Source: Lantana camara (taxonomy: Eukaryota > Streptophyta > Magnoliopsida > Lamiales > Verbenaceae). From it: 64,000 nt of DNA. Under the pieces are notes generated by a model. That model was not told the DNA's origin. It saw nothing but the letters and a program-made list of their open reading frames with translations, and made no database searches. A program made the position numbers and the translations under genes. Below, piece after piece: positions 40,825-51,907 of the stretch. Location of the stretch: positions 82,886,001 through 82,950,000 of the forward strand of contig CM074862.1 of assembly GCA_037501455.1 (NCBI GenBank). Direction: 5' to 3'. Position 1 is the first letter of the stretch. Each line of letters opens with the position of its first letter.

Positions 40825-42276
40825 TGTTGTGATTTTAAGTTAAACCAATCGTGCAAGTGTACACGGAAAATATACACGTAGCACAACAGGATCGTACCCA
40901 CAGGGAAGGGAAATCAATCACCACTCAATATCTCTCTCTAATCTAAAGATCGAACGAATTCAAGTTGGTTATTAATCTACTAAAACGAAATTGAACAATT
41001 AACTAGAATAAAACACAATTAACTAATTAACACACGTGGATTAAATTCAATAAACTAATTAGGCTGGGGAGTAATAACTATACTTTCACGATTCAATACA
41101 ATACTCGTTTGACAAGTGCAATTCTACAACCTAGTCACTTAGATTCGTATTATCCTTTTTCAAGGTATAAACAAGTGTTCAACTAATTTCAACGTTGTTC
41201 TCACAATCATTAATAATTAATTAAACCAATATGATCAAGACTAGTGCAATTCAAGTTCTAGCGGCTTGGCATGGAATAAGAATTAGAGTTGTATAGATTA
41301 AGAACTAAATATCTTCAATTTCTAAATCCACTAGTTATGAAAACAATCTCAATTACCATTAATTTTTTAATACTTAGGTAATCCTAGATTATGCTAAGGT
41401 TGATCAGACCGTTGCAATTCAATTCACACAAGTTTTCAAAACTAAGAATTAACACAAGTCATTCAAGTATTATATCAAACACTTAGCATCTATTCATCAT
41501 CACTCCCCTAGCCCTAGGGGTTTAGCTAGTCATAATTAACTCAAAACTCATAAAACTAAAGGAAATTGCATTAAAGAAATTCATGTTCATCAAGTCGAAA
41601 CAAACTCTCAAAAACGAAACTCTAAACATTCATAAATTCTAGAAAACAAATCTAAACATGTAAAACGAATTAAAACGAAACTTAGAGGAATTAGTTTGAT
41701 GATTAAAGCAATAAATAAAACCGAAAAAACTGAAGTTGTTTAAAGAATTTGATCCTTTCGTCTTCTCGAAATTCTCTGGAAAACTCTTTCTGAAGTTCCG
41801 TATCTCTCTCTCAATGCTAGGTCACGAACTCCAGAAGCCACCCTCCAAAATACTCCAAATCGCGCATATATAACTGAACACAAACTCTCTTGCCGCCCTA
41901 GATAACGAGCCTTACCATTCCAAGCACATATTTCATTAACGGCCGTTACTAGCCAAAAATCGTGTCCGCGTTTTTATTAGTGGTAACGGGCATTACCACT
42001 TTTATATTGCCCAAGGGTAACGGGCGTTACCCCTTCTGCTCCAAAGTTCCTCACCTACTGCCTCTGGTAACGGGCGTTACCAGAGTTGCTCTTCCAGGGA
42101 GTAACGAGGGTTACTCCTATTTTGTCCGAAAATTCGTGAATTTGCCTCGTTTCGCCGTTTCTCAACTCCAAGTTCCTAAACACCTAAATGGAGAAAAATA
42201 AACACATAAACGCATCAAACGACACAAAAATATCCTCTAATTAACGCTCAAATTCATAAGAATTTTACACTCAACA
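40825..42276 (-). mobile_element. 5' LTR of the Athila-like element (1452 bp)
   Basis: The block begins TGTTGTG and ends CTCAACA on the plus strand, so it has TGTTG..CAACA termini, and it is adjacent to the tRNA-Asp primer site. The outer end at 42276 abuts PMD-gene sequence. No second copy of this LTR is seen at the other side of the element (about 35.5 kb), so the 3' end has been lost or lies outside recognisable sequence. It contains a cluster of GGTAACGGGCGTTACC palindromes near its start (minus-strand sense). Confidence 0.75.
41938..42115. repeat. GGTAACGGGCGTTACC palindrome cluster in the Athila-like LTR
   Basis: Five copies or variants lie near 41938, 41982, 42016, 42066 and 42097, each an inverted repeat of GTAACG with a two-base centre. 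They sit in the U3 side of the LTR in element orientation. Confidence 0.75.
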
Positions 42277-42809
42277 GCAAGGTATAATAATTCATCCGGT
42301 TTCAATCATTGGGACGATGATGAGCGGTAAATAATTTTACATAAAAGTGTTGTGGAGATGTTATATGATATGGATTTTTTTTTTTTTTTTTTTGTGTTTA
42401 TTCTTGTGGATACATAGAGATTAACTCACATTTATTTACTGCACTCCTGGAAAGATAGCGCTCGGAGACTCATGCCTTTCACTTTTTTTTTGTGAAACCA
42501 TGATTACTTTAGAGGACGTAGCAGTGATATAGGGGCTCCCAATACATGGTAAACCAATAACCGGGCCAGATACATACCCGGATGAGTTTGTTTCCTGTAG
42601 ATATTATTGTGAACATATGTTGGGATTTGCACCAAATGCGTCTGAGCTTAGAGGATCCCACATTAGACAGGAAGCCTTAAGAGGTCATTTATTTGAGAAT
42701 TTGGTGGACGAAGAAGTACTACAATATGCACTTACCTCCGCGTTATAACTAATTGGTACATTAATGTGTCCAGATACCAACGGAAATTTGGTGAGTTTAC
42801 TATATTTAT

Positions 42810-45342
42810 TGTAACCCCCCGGTTTCGGATGAACAGGTAAGCACACCACGTGTGAGTTTGTGAGCGTAGGATTTATTTTAATTCTTTAATTTTACCTTAT
42901 TCTTACATGACATTACATATTTTTATAAAATTCATGATACATTATTTACGTGAATTTTATGAAAGCATATCATTGGAAAATTATTTCATGTCATGGAAAA
43001 ATATTTGTTATTTAAAATAATTACCGGGAGTGATTTAATTACGAAATTGTCCCTACTTGATCATTTTCTAACTTTAGGGACTTAATTGTATAACTCTACA
43101 AGGACTTAATTGACCATATTTCAAAAATATATATCCTCAATTGTATGACTTGATTTCTTGGAGGATTAATTGGCAAATTGAACATTTCACACAAATCAAA
43201 AAGATGAATTACGTGATATAGCTTCCTCAAGCTTCTTTGATCCATTTTCAACCAAAATTTACCCAACATATTTGCTTCCCTCACTCTCGGTTCATTCAAG
43301 CACAAAGGAAGAAGAGATTTTCATCATTCCATCCAAGAATTTCAAGAAAAAATTCAAGCTTTGAAGCTTGATCATTATCTTCATCTTCTTCCTTCATTTC
43401 TTTATCTTCCAAGGTGGGTATGTGGTTGAATTCATGATTCTTGAGCAAATATATGTGAGCTAGGGTTTGAGAATCATGGCTTAAATGGATTATTTGTTGT
43501 TGAAGCATGATTACATGATTATATCTTAATTTGTAGCATGAATTCTTGCTTAAATTTGAGATAATGTGAAGAGTGGTGCATGAACTTGAAACTTTGAATT
43601 CTTGGAGATATTTCATGATTTATGTGTTTAAATGGTATATTATCATGTTTTGAATATATATGCATGTATATTCCTAGAAATTATTGGCTTTATTGATCAA
43701 ACTTGAAGCTTTGTTGTTGTTGTGTTGATGTCGTAGCTGTTGCCCTGTTTCTGCTCTGTTTTTCAATTTGCAGAAACTGGGAACAACCCTTCCCGCCTTA
43801 GTGCATTTTGGGAACGGTCGTTCCCAGGCTTCTGAGTAAAGGAGGCCAACGAGACTGGGAATGGCCGTTCCCAGCAAAGCGCGTATTTTAAAATTTAAAA
43901 GCGCTGGCGCGCTTTGGAAGGGCATGGGAACGACCCTTCCCATACCGTCTGGCAGAGCAAAAGCTACTGCATAAATTTCAGATTTTGGGGTCTTTACCCA
44001 ATGGCTTCTTTGATCCCAAATTGCTATTATATGATTGAATACATGTCAAAACAAGATATTTTCATGCTACATTTCATATAGCTCGTCATCTCGTTGCATT
44101 TTCGTCGTTCGTCATATTTGGTCCATTTTGAGTCATGTCTCACGTATACACGTCGTGTTTGCACGGGTTACGAGGTCATGGACGATCCTTGTTTTATTTT
44201 GTAGCAAAGGTGAGGTTTTGTTCTAGGTACTTAGAACCTTACAACCCTTATGTGACGTTTTCGGCCAAAACTTATTATATCTATAAACGTTTTTCAAACT
44301 ATAAACATTTTCAAGCAAGCAAGCCATGATTGTTCATGATTTCAAGCATGTTTTGGCAATTTCATTATTGCACTTGGGCCCGAGGGTAGTTTCTTGAGCC
44401 AACCTGGAAAGCAAGGGCTGACGGGTAACTCTTGAACTATCCTCACCTCATTGGGATCACCCCCGAAGCCACTAGGAGATTAGTGGTGGAAGGAGTTCCG
44501 TGCGTAGGGAGTCATGTTCCCAACGTACACCATGTCATGGATAATTGGGCCTTACAAACCCACTATCACCCGGAGGAAGAAGGAGACTGGGAACGGATCC
44601 GGCACCACGGATTGTCCTCGGGTTATTGCATGTTTTAATCATGATTATGTCTAATTGAGCACTAAATGAAATATATGATCACGTATTGAATTAATCATGC
44701 AAGCACGTATTGTTCACGATTGGCGTAAAGGTTGGAGAACTGCCCCACTCGCCGGGCCACATGTTTCATGAAATGATTAAGTTAACATGTTAAATTGGAT
44801 AGTTGTAATCTCGGGCAAAGAACAATCTATTCTCGAACTTTATATTTATTTCATTTCCAAGTCTTCACCCGAGACTATGACTTGCATGTGACGTGTGTTA
44901 TATATAATATTGCCCCTCACTTAGTCTTCGGTAGACTGATACTTCACTTTTCAGGTACTTTTGGTCGTGGTCGTGCTAGGCGGGAGTTGAGTCAGGTCTT
45001 GCATTTCACTGAGTCTAGCATTGTACCTTTCATGTATAACACTTTTGATATATCATGTTATGATCATTGTTATTACATTTTGGATACTTGGACATGTATA
45101 TTAAATAAGAGATGACAATGTATTGATAGTTAATGTTGGTACCTATACATATTAATTGAAATGCTTCCGCTTTTAATTTCATGTCTTGGTTTGTGTATGT
45201 TGGGGAGTGTCCCGCCTAGCTCGTTATTTTCTTGATTGTCACCCGTTTGCTATATGTTCGGTTTATGTACGGATTGTCCATTTCGTATGTGGATCGGGCT
45301 ATAGTGCGGGGGATGTAGTGCCTTAGGGTTTGGGGTGCTACA
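42810..45342 (+). mobile_element. Solo LTR (2.5 kb), sister of the 4.9-8.1 kb copy
   Basis: Begins TGTAACCCCCC and ends GGGGTGCTACA, with TTTAT at 42805-42809 and TCTAT at 45343-45347 as a one-mismatch target duplication. The ends are the inverse of those at 4893-8060. It is inserted in an intron of the PMD gene just after its donor site. It contains the GGGAACGGTCGTTCCC motif cluster at 43.78-43.94 kb and no coding domain. Confidence 0.75.
43779..43943. repeat. GGGAACGGCCGTTCCC-type palindrome cluster (second LTR)
   Basis: Four variants (GGGAACAACCCTTCCC, GGGAACGGTCGTTCCC, GGGAATGGCCGTTCCC, GGGAACGACCCTTCCC) occur within 165 bases, matching the cluster in the sister LTR. Confidence 0.75.
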
Positions 45343-46849
45343 TCTATGGCATATGGAAACAATAGATCAGTGTCGAAATCACAGTTGGGGGAGTGTTGTC
45401 TTGGCTTTTCTATATGGTGAGCTATGTGGAGGTAGCTACAGCTGCCATTCTAATCAGAATGTCGGTCGAGCATTGTAACTCTTACAAGTAAGTTCATGTA
45501 ATGAATTTTTTACTTTCATATATATTTATAGTTATAAACATTGTTAAATGTGTTGGTCCAGATTTGGGCTTGAATACGCAAAAAATCCATCCGGCCGCAA
45601 CGTCGAGTCCAACGTGTGAGAATCGAGCAAACGATTCTTACAAACGATCAAGTATTGCCAATACCTCCACATGGTGCCAGGTTTTGCTATATTAATTTTT
45701 ATGCAGTTGTATATAGGCTTTTGAATCAATTAATCATTGTCGAATCCATTTTAGGTGGACAACTTATTTCTCATGGATGCAAACTGCAAGTCACGGCGTT
45801 AGAATTTTTAAAGAAATGTTTGATCGATTAACTCCTACTGAGGAACATGACAGGGAACTTATATATTGCATTTTCATGAATCAATTTTTTTAACTTCCAT
45901 TTTACATTAATTTCATGTATTTCACCTATTGGCAGTTTACTTGGAGGCCCTATAACATGAAATGGCTAGTGATCGTTGTGTTGCCTATCGAAGTGGTGTC
46001 GAATTGTGGCATTGTATGTGATCATTGATCCACTATAATATTATTGAGAATCTTCACATTGAGAGAGTGACGCGGCAATTTGGCATCGTTCAATTTATTC
46101 CTTCCAATCCTCCAGCACAAGAACAACGACGACTACACAATCTCACCCGACAAGGACGACCTAGACAAGACCTTAACAATGTTTGAAACCATCAATGCAG
46201 GGTCTGAAGGCCTAAAAAACAAGACGTATCATCTCTACACGAGGCCTGCCTCCTCCATTAGGATGGTGTTTCCATTCCACTACGGTGCCTACATGTTGGT
46301 TAACATGTAGAAATTAAATTATTATTAAATATATCATATTAAAAAGAATTTTCAACAATAAAATAAAAGAAACTGTGGATTACCTGAAGTCCATTTTTGT
46401 AGTGCGGCCATGAATTGTGGGAGACTTCTTACTGAACTTTCCCACGTACCATACAAGTGTTCACGGGGCTCGCCTTACTTGTGGTACGCCTTCGAGTATC
46501 GAATCTGATATCTGCAAAAAACATTAACAGTTTGACGGACGTCGGCTACTGCATAGGCGTAGTTGGTCCCAACATAGCCAATTAACATACCCGTAGTAAA
46601 ATTCGTGTTCAAGTTTGCATGATCGGTCAGAATATAATCGGGACTGTGTATGATCATCATGATAAATTTTCAATTTTATTGTATTGATATATCAATTCTT
46701 AATATATTTTTAGTTTATTGTCACATCTATTTACGATTGTTGAATTTTACTGTATTTTTCAATGTATTTTACTGCATTGATGGGGAAATTTGAGGCGTGT
46801 TATGTGTGTGTGGGTTCCACAAAAAATGTCAACCCATCGTGAAATTTAA

Positions 46850-47164
46850 AAATGGTCAAAGGTCGCCACAACTTATTTTATTTAAAAAAAAAAAAAATTA
46901 ATGGGGGCGCCAGAGAGTATGGCGACCCCCAATAAAATATTAAAAAAAATATTTTTTTAATGAGGGCGCCAGAGAGTATGGCGACCCCCAATAAAATATT
47001 AAAAAAAATAAAAATGTATTGGGTTGCCATAGAGAGCGGCGACCCCATTAAAAAAAATTTAAAAATCTGGGACGCCACAACTTATAACAAAATATTAACC
47101 CACCTTATTCGAATATCAATTTATAAATTTGAATTAAATTAAATAATATTCTTGAAAAATTCTC
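46850..47164. repeat. Right terminal inverted repeat of the MULE
   Basis: Inverse of 34345-34620, with one extra tandem unit. GGCGCCAGAGAGTATGGCGACCCC recurs at 46906-46929 and 46966-46989. Confidence 0.75.
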
Positions 47165-47174
47165 TTAGGCTGGG
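47165..47174. repeat. Right target-site duplication of the MULE
   Basis: TTAGGCTGGG, compared with TTAGGCTAAG at 34335-34344. Confidence 0.55.
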
Positions 47175-47302
47175 TTTAACACGCCTAAATTGATGATAAA
47201 TCAATCAAATAAATTTGAGGTAAAAATATAAATCGATTCTATAAGTTTTTTATTTTGATAATTTAATCCTTTTAAAATTTTATATTGAAATTAATTCTAT
47301 AA
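47175..47302. repeat. Left-arm fragment of an inverted-repeat element
   Basis: AT-rich sequence (ATCGATTCTATAAG..TTTTGATAATTTAATCC) that continues after the CACTA at 63155 and matches, inverted, the sequence at about 63805-64000. Confidence 0.5.
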
Positions 47303-47324
47303 CACTACAAAAATCTGCCCGAAA

Positions 47325-47860
47325 ACCAACGGGCATACACAGAAATCCCGTCGGTAAATATGAAAGCCGACGATAATCCGACGGTATACCGAGCATTGGA
47401 TAAACCATCATCGGATTATTGATTCCGACGGTAGAGGTCGTTGGATTTCCGTCGGTTACACAATTCCGATGGCATTCCGACGGCTTACCGACGAACAACT
47501 GCATAGACGAAGTTCGACGCACTCCGACGGGTAAGTTCGTCGGTTAACCGTCGGTGCGCTGCGCAACGGCTTTCCGATGGCTTTGCGACAGCAATTATCA
47601 TTGGAATATTCCAACGGGTATTCTTGATAAGTGTTTCCCAACGGGATGACAACCATCGGTTTTCCGTCGGTTAATATTCCAATGGTTTTCCAACGGGATC
47701 TACCCGTTGGAGTATTTAGCTTCTAATTTGTAATATTTTTAAAAACCGACGGATAGGTCCGTCGATTTTCCGTTGCATATTCCGACGGAGTGGTGGTTAT
47801 TAAACCGTTTCCTTTATCGACGGATTTTCGTCGGGTGACCGTCGGAATTTTTTAAATAAA
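47325..47860. repeat. Left subterminal repeat array of the CACTA
   Basis: CCGACGG, CCGTCGG and one-base variants occur dozens of times in both orientations over about 540 bases. In En/Spm such motifs are the binding sites of TNPA; here that role is inferred. Confidence 0.75.
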
Positions 47861-47869
47861 ATCGTGTTT

Positions 47870-48900
47870 CTGCCTTTTTTTTCAATAATCCCGTTTCTAC
47901 CTGTTTTCAAAAGCACCCAAATCCAGCAAATATATGGAAAGAAGCATCCAAATAAACAACCGTTTTCAAAAACACCGAAATGCATCAAATATATGGAACG
48001 AAGCATCCAAATAAACGAAAGATGTTATAATTCCATAAATATTCCAGAATATGAAAACAAGCATTACCAAATGATGGTTTAAAGTCGTAAGTGCTTAAAA
48101 GGTGTTCGTAGAATCAGAGAATGTAAACCATCAAACAATATCACCTCAACTTTACCGTATTTGAAGAAATGTAAATGAAAATTGTAACAAACATTACATG
48201 AAAGGCCAATGGGATAAATTACGCCCACATCCATATGCTCCAACCTCCAATCCCAATGCCTTAAGCTGCACCAAGAAAAAACAAAGCATCAATGTCAATT
48301 TGCGTATGCAAGAATATCTATATAACTTATATATCTATATCACAAGCATGATTCATGTATCATACGAAAACATATTTTTTTCTTCAAAACCTTCTTTTCA
48401 CGCAAAAATAGAAGGGGTAGAGGCTTCATAGTTCTACTATATATGTTTCTACACAAAATTTGCTTATATACATAGAGATCTCCTAATTCTTGATTATGGG
48501 TCAAGAACATGAGAATCAACATTGAAGTGCATATTTTAGCCCAATCCAGACTAGGCTTTTCATCAAAATGGACTATAATTTTGGGGGAAATTGTATTTGT
48601 TCTCAACAAACCCAAGAAATTTAATAAAACAGACAGGCAAACATAGCCACAACAATCCGAAAGCCATAGAAAGTAAAACTACACAAGCAAGAAACCCATT
48701 TCTGCCTAAAACATAAAAACTCATGCAACTTTCACACATTTTCTGTGTAAAACCGAAAAAAACTACAAAACACAGCAAATTTCACGACCATTTGTGCCAA
48801 AAACAGCAACTTCCATACCCATCTTTATTATCTCAAGTATAATGAAGAGTTAACTAAATAGCTGCAGCCAAAACAACAACCAAGTTCAAGTATAGTTGCA
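47870..48900. other. CACTA interior, no coding content seen
   Basis: Contains a 61-base-spaced duplication of CCAAAT..CAAATATATGGA (47925-48010). It may include the 3' exon or untranslated region of the TNPA-like gene. Confidence 0.45.
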
Positions 48901-48921
48901 GTGCAAATTACACAAATGTAC

Positions 48922-51907
48922 ATGTACCTTCGTCATCAGCAGCTGTTGCATCGTACTCATCATCATCCGTCCCGTGAGACACAAATTTTCCCTTGCCTTG
49001 CGTTTGAAGCGCCTTGAGCACTTGTTGCAGGGTATGTTTGATCTCTTTAATTTCATCCTTCACTTCTTAATCTCACTGTCTTCCTGTGGGACAACTGGAC
49101 GTGGGCGATAAGATGACGATCCTGCGCTAGAAGCCACCGTCGGAGAGGTCTTTGGCAAATGATTCAATCCAGTGACCCTCCCTTTCTTGTTTGGACCCCC
49201 CTTGTGCCTGAGACCATAACGTAAAATCATCCAGTGGAATGTAACCTGGATCCTCAAGCACCCGTCGCGCCTCCTCCTCACGGGCTTTCTAGCACCTCAA
49301 CTATTTAGGAAAATTCATAACAGAATATGAATTATATATTAAAAATTGTGTATTTAGAAGTTAAAATAAAAACTGTACAATGAACCTCGTATTGAATGCG
49401 CTCATTTTCAGTGGGCATTTCTGCGATTAACTTCTCTCTATCATCGACCTTCACAAACGTGTGGTGGTAAAGAGTCCCCGTGTCCAGTTTTTGGCGCGTA
49501 GCAGCTTCCTGTCAGTACAAAGGTCATTAATCCACTTCATTACACACTCTATAAGTTTAATTTATTGCTGCCAATTTAAGATTCATAGCATACACATTCT
49601 CAAAGGCAGATTTGTATAGAAAGGCAATTTAAGATTCATAGCATATACATTAAAAATCAGAAGCATATACATTCTCAAAGGCAGATTTGTATAGAAATCT
49701 ATTGTGACTTATTGTTTTATCATGACATGCAGAAAGAAATGCATAATAGATTGCGATAAATTTCTATTATGAATTTGTAGAATTTCTATCACACAAACTA
49801 GCATAGCGCTGAATTATTATGTTAGACCACTTAGTTGTATAATGCGACACGTCTTCTGAACACTATAACATGACTGACAGAAACCAGATATGGGCCTAAT
49901 CAGGTGTCTTGGCCAATCAAAAATGGTTGTTAAACTGGATTATCAGGCCTAATGCACAACCCATATCAACGGTTTGAAGAACATGGATTCTCTTGAATGC
50001 ACCAACACTTTATATAATCAAGTTTTCTAAAATAGAATATGCATCATAGCATACAGGGCATAGGCTCTTGCACATTATATGCCCAAAAACTTTAATATAT
50101 ACGGAAACAGAGCATAGGCCCTTGCACATCTCACCATGTATACAGATCATAGGCTCTTGCACATCTCACCATGTAACTGCACAAACAGACAATGTATTTC
50201 TGAATGACGAATGTACTAAAAGAAAATTCCTCCAAGACTTTCTACGTGGCATTCCAGAATGAAGGAAAAATTAAAACAACATTAGCATTATGAACTGTAA
50301 AGTTCATAAGAATCTGGGGTGTGACTCTTAATGCACAATCATTGAAGCTGGAAGCTGCATGCAGAAAAATCTCTAACTTCCAAGGTATTACAACTTAGAA
50401 AAATCAATAACAAAGCTGTCATAGCTTTTACAACTCAGAAAAATTCAAACTTCCAAGGTTTCAAGATGAAATTGGACATCAAAATCTCTAATATATAAAC
50501 ATATTTCTTTAAGTAAAACAAAAAGAAACATACCTTTGCCTCACCAATGGACAAACGTATTATACTTTTCCTGATTTTTTTTTACTTTTAATGATATTTT
50601 CAGATAGAACCAGAAGAAGTTGGCTTCAGTAAACTTCTAAACAGCTGGCATTTCCATCAAAATTCACGAAGCAAATAAAAATTATCATAAGAGTCTCCCT
50701 GTTTTAAAATATTTGATATGCATGTCATAGAAGTAATAGTATGAAAAGCAAGAGACCAGTTCACAAAAGTCCCTTGAAAAAAACTTAACATTCCACCAGT
50801 ATTTGTAATACAACCAACTACATTATGAGCGAACATATAAGAATGTAGCTAATCCGAACTTCTTACAACAGTTATACCAGAAATTTAATTGCACAATTAT
50901 CTAAAACTTATAGTAGTTATACAAACGTATTATACTTTTCCTGATTTTTTATTAACAGACATAAACTGCTGCGAATATATACCTTCTTTTTTATAATCGT
51001 GTGGACACTCTGAGACCCTCCGGTATACGTAGGCGCACCCGCTGCAGAAGCTCTGTTTGCTTTATTCCGTTGACAAATGGTTTGGTAATCTTCAGTATCC
51101 CACTTCTCACGTAAAGCTTTGTACACATCCCCCAGCATCCACCCGGGCTTTTTACCGTTTTTTTCTAATGTCGTGGTAGATACCTCTCATCCGTTCGCCC
51201 ATTTCCTCTATGAACGCGTTGTACATGTGTGCTTCTGCTTCAGGCTCCCAGTACACATATTTCTATCAAAAGAAGACTTTTTATTTTATGTGTTAAAAAT
51301 TGAAATTCATTAAAACTATCATTGTTTACCTTCCAATCGTCAAACCAACTGTCCCTCACTGGTCGAGGAACTTGACTCCATTTGTGATATGGTCTTGTAA
51401 GCCGACTTTTGAGGATGTGGGTAATGGCATTAGTTCCGTCTTTGTTGTCATGATAGCTGCCAAAATATCAATTTACAATCTTTAAGAAGCTTTCATAGCA
51501 AAACTTTATTAAACCACTTACATTGTCAAAAAAATCACTTACGCTCTCTTTCCAACTGGTATTAATAGCTTTTTACCGTAGGGAGCAGGGTTTCTGGGAT
51601 CAGATGTTGTTCTTTGCGTGTCTAAACCAAGGTCTCCCTGATTGGACTCACCGGGCGTGCCTTCGAGTGTATGTGGATCAGTTGTGGCCAGGACATATGT
51701 GGGTGTGGCTGATGGTTCCGGTGTATGAAATGTGGAGGTCGCAGGTGACTCAGTATTCTCGTGAATGTGTTGCTATGTGGGAGAAGATTCTGGCAAGTGG
51801 GTAACAGGAGAGTCGAGAGACTGCATCGGTACAATACCTCTACCCCTACCTTTATTAGCACTCTTAGCACGCAACGCCTTACTCGGAATCCGCGGCTGCT
51901 GGTCCAT
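48922..51907 (-). pseudogene. TNPA-like CACTA gene (Transposase_24), broken
   Basis: The ATG at 51907 follows a TGCAG acceptor, so a leader intron is likely. Exon-like blocks: 51907-51543; 51455-51330 with YHKWSQVPRPVRDSWFDDWK; 51262-50983 with EAEAHMYNAFIEEMGERMRG and KKPGWMLGDVYKALREKW; about 49508-49387 with KLDTGTLYHHTFVKV and EMPTENERIQYE; and a last block to about 48922 with LQQVLKALQTQGKGKF and an acidic end. These are hallmarks of the plant Transposase_24 family that accompanies TNP2. Frameshifts occur at a T-run near 51158-51164 and near a G-run at about 49195. An in-frame stop is also present in exon 1. Confidence 0.7.
49590..50170. repeat. Short direct repeats in a TNPA-like gene intron
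   Basis: GATTCATAGCATA.ACATT and TTCTCAAAGGCAGATTTGTAT occur twice between 49580 and 49700. CATAGGCTCTTGCACAT occurs three times between 50060 and 50165. The rest of this 1.5-kb intron shows nothing further. Confidence 0.6.

Larger units (their letters stand above)
42430..46200 (+). pseudogene. Plant Mobile Domain (MAIN-like) gene of the MULE, broken
   Basis: Exon-like segments on the plus strand match the PMD order. First come a damaged TALLER.RSETHAFHF (about 42437-42490) and MITLEDVAVI..GLPIHGKPITG (42500-42562). Next is a long stretch ending in TNGN at a GTGAGT donor (42791). After the solo LTR comes SWGSVVLAFLYGELCGGS (about 45383-45440) to a GTAAGT donor (45485). Last is a segment from about 45935 with MASDRCVAYRSGVELWHC and IERVTRQFGIVQFIP. 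At least four in-frame stops and a frameshift at a T-run are present. PMD proteins occur in plant MULEs and gypsy elements and in the host factors MAIN/MAIL; this copy cannot make a full protein. Confidence 0.7.
34345..47164. mobile_element. Mutator-like element (MULE) with long TIRs, heavily invaded
   Basis: The ends are inverted copies: left GAGGATTTTTCAAAAATGTT (34345) and right, inverted, GAGAATTTTTCAAGAATATT (47164). Both TIRs contain tandem units with GGCGCC..AGAGAGTATGGCGAC stem motifs. A diverged ~10-bp duplication flanks them. The native content is a decayed Plant Mobile Domain gene; no MURA transposase is seen, so the element was non-autonomous. An Athila-like retroelement (about 35.5-42.3 kb) and a solo LTR (42810-45342) account for about 9 kb; the native element would be about 3.6 kb. 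PMD genes inside MULEs are known in plants. Confidence 0.7.

Noticed and set aside
42430..46200. A working host MAIN/MAIL-type gene
   Set aside because: The PMD blocks carry at least four stops and a frameshift, and lie inside a TIR element.
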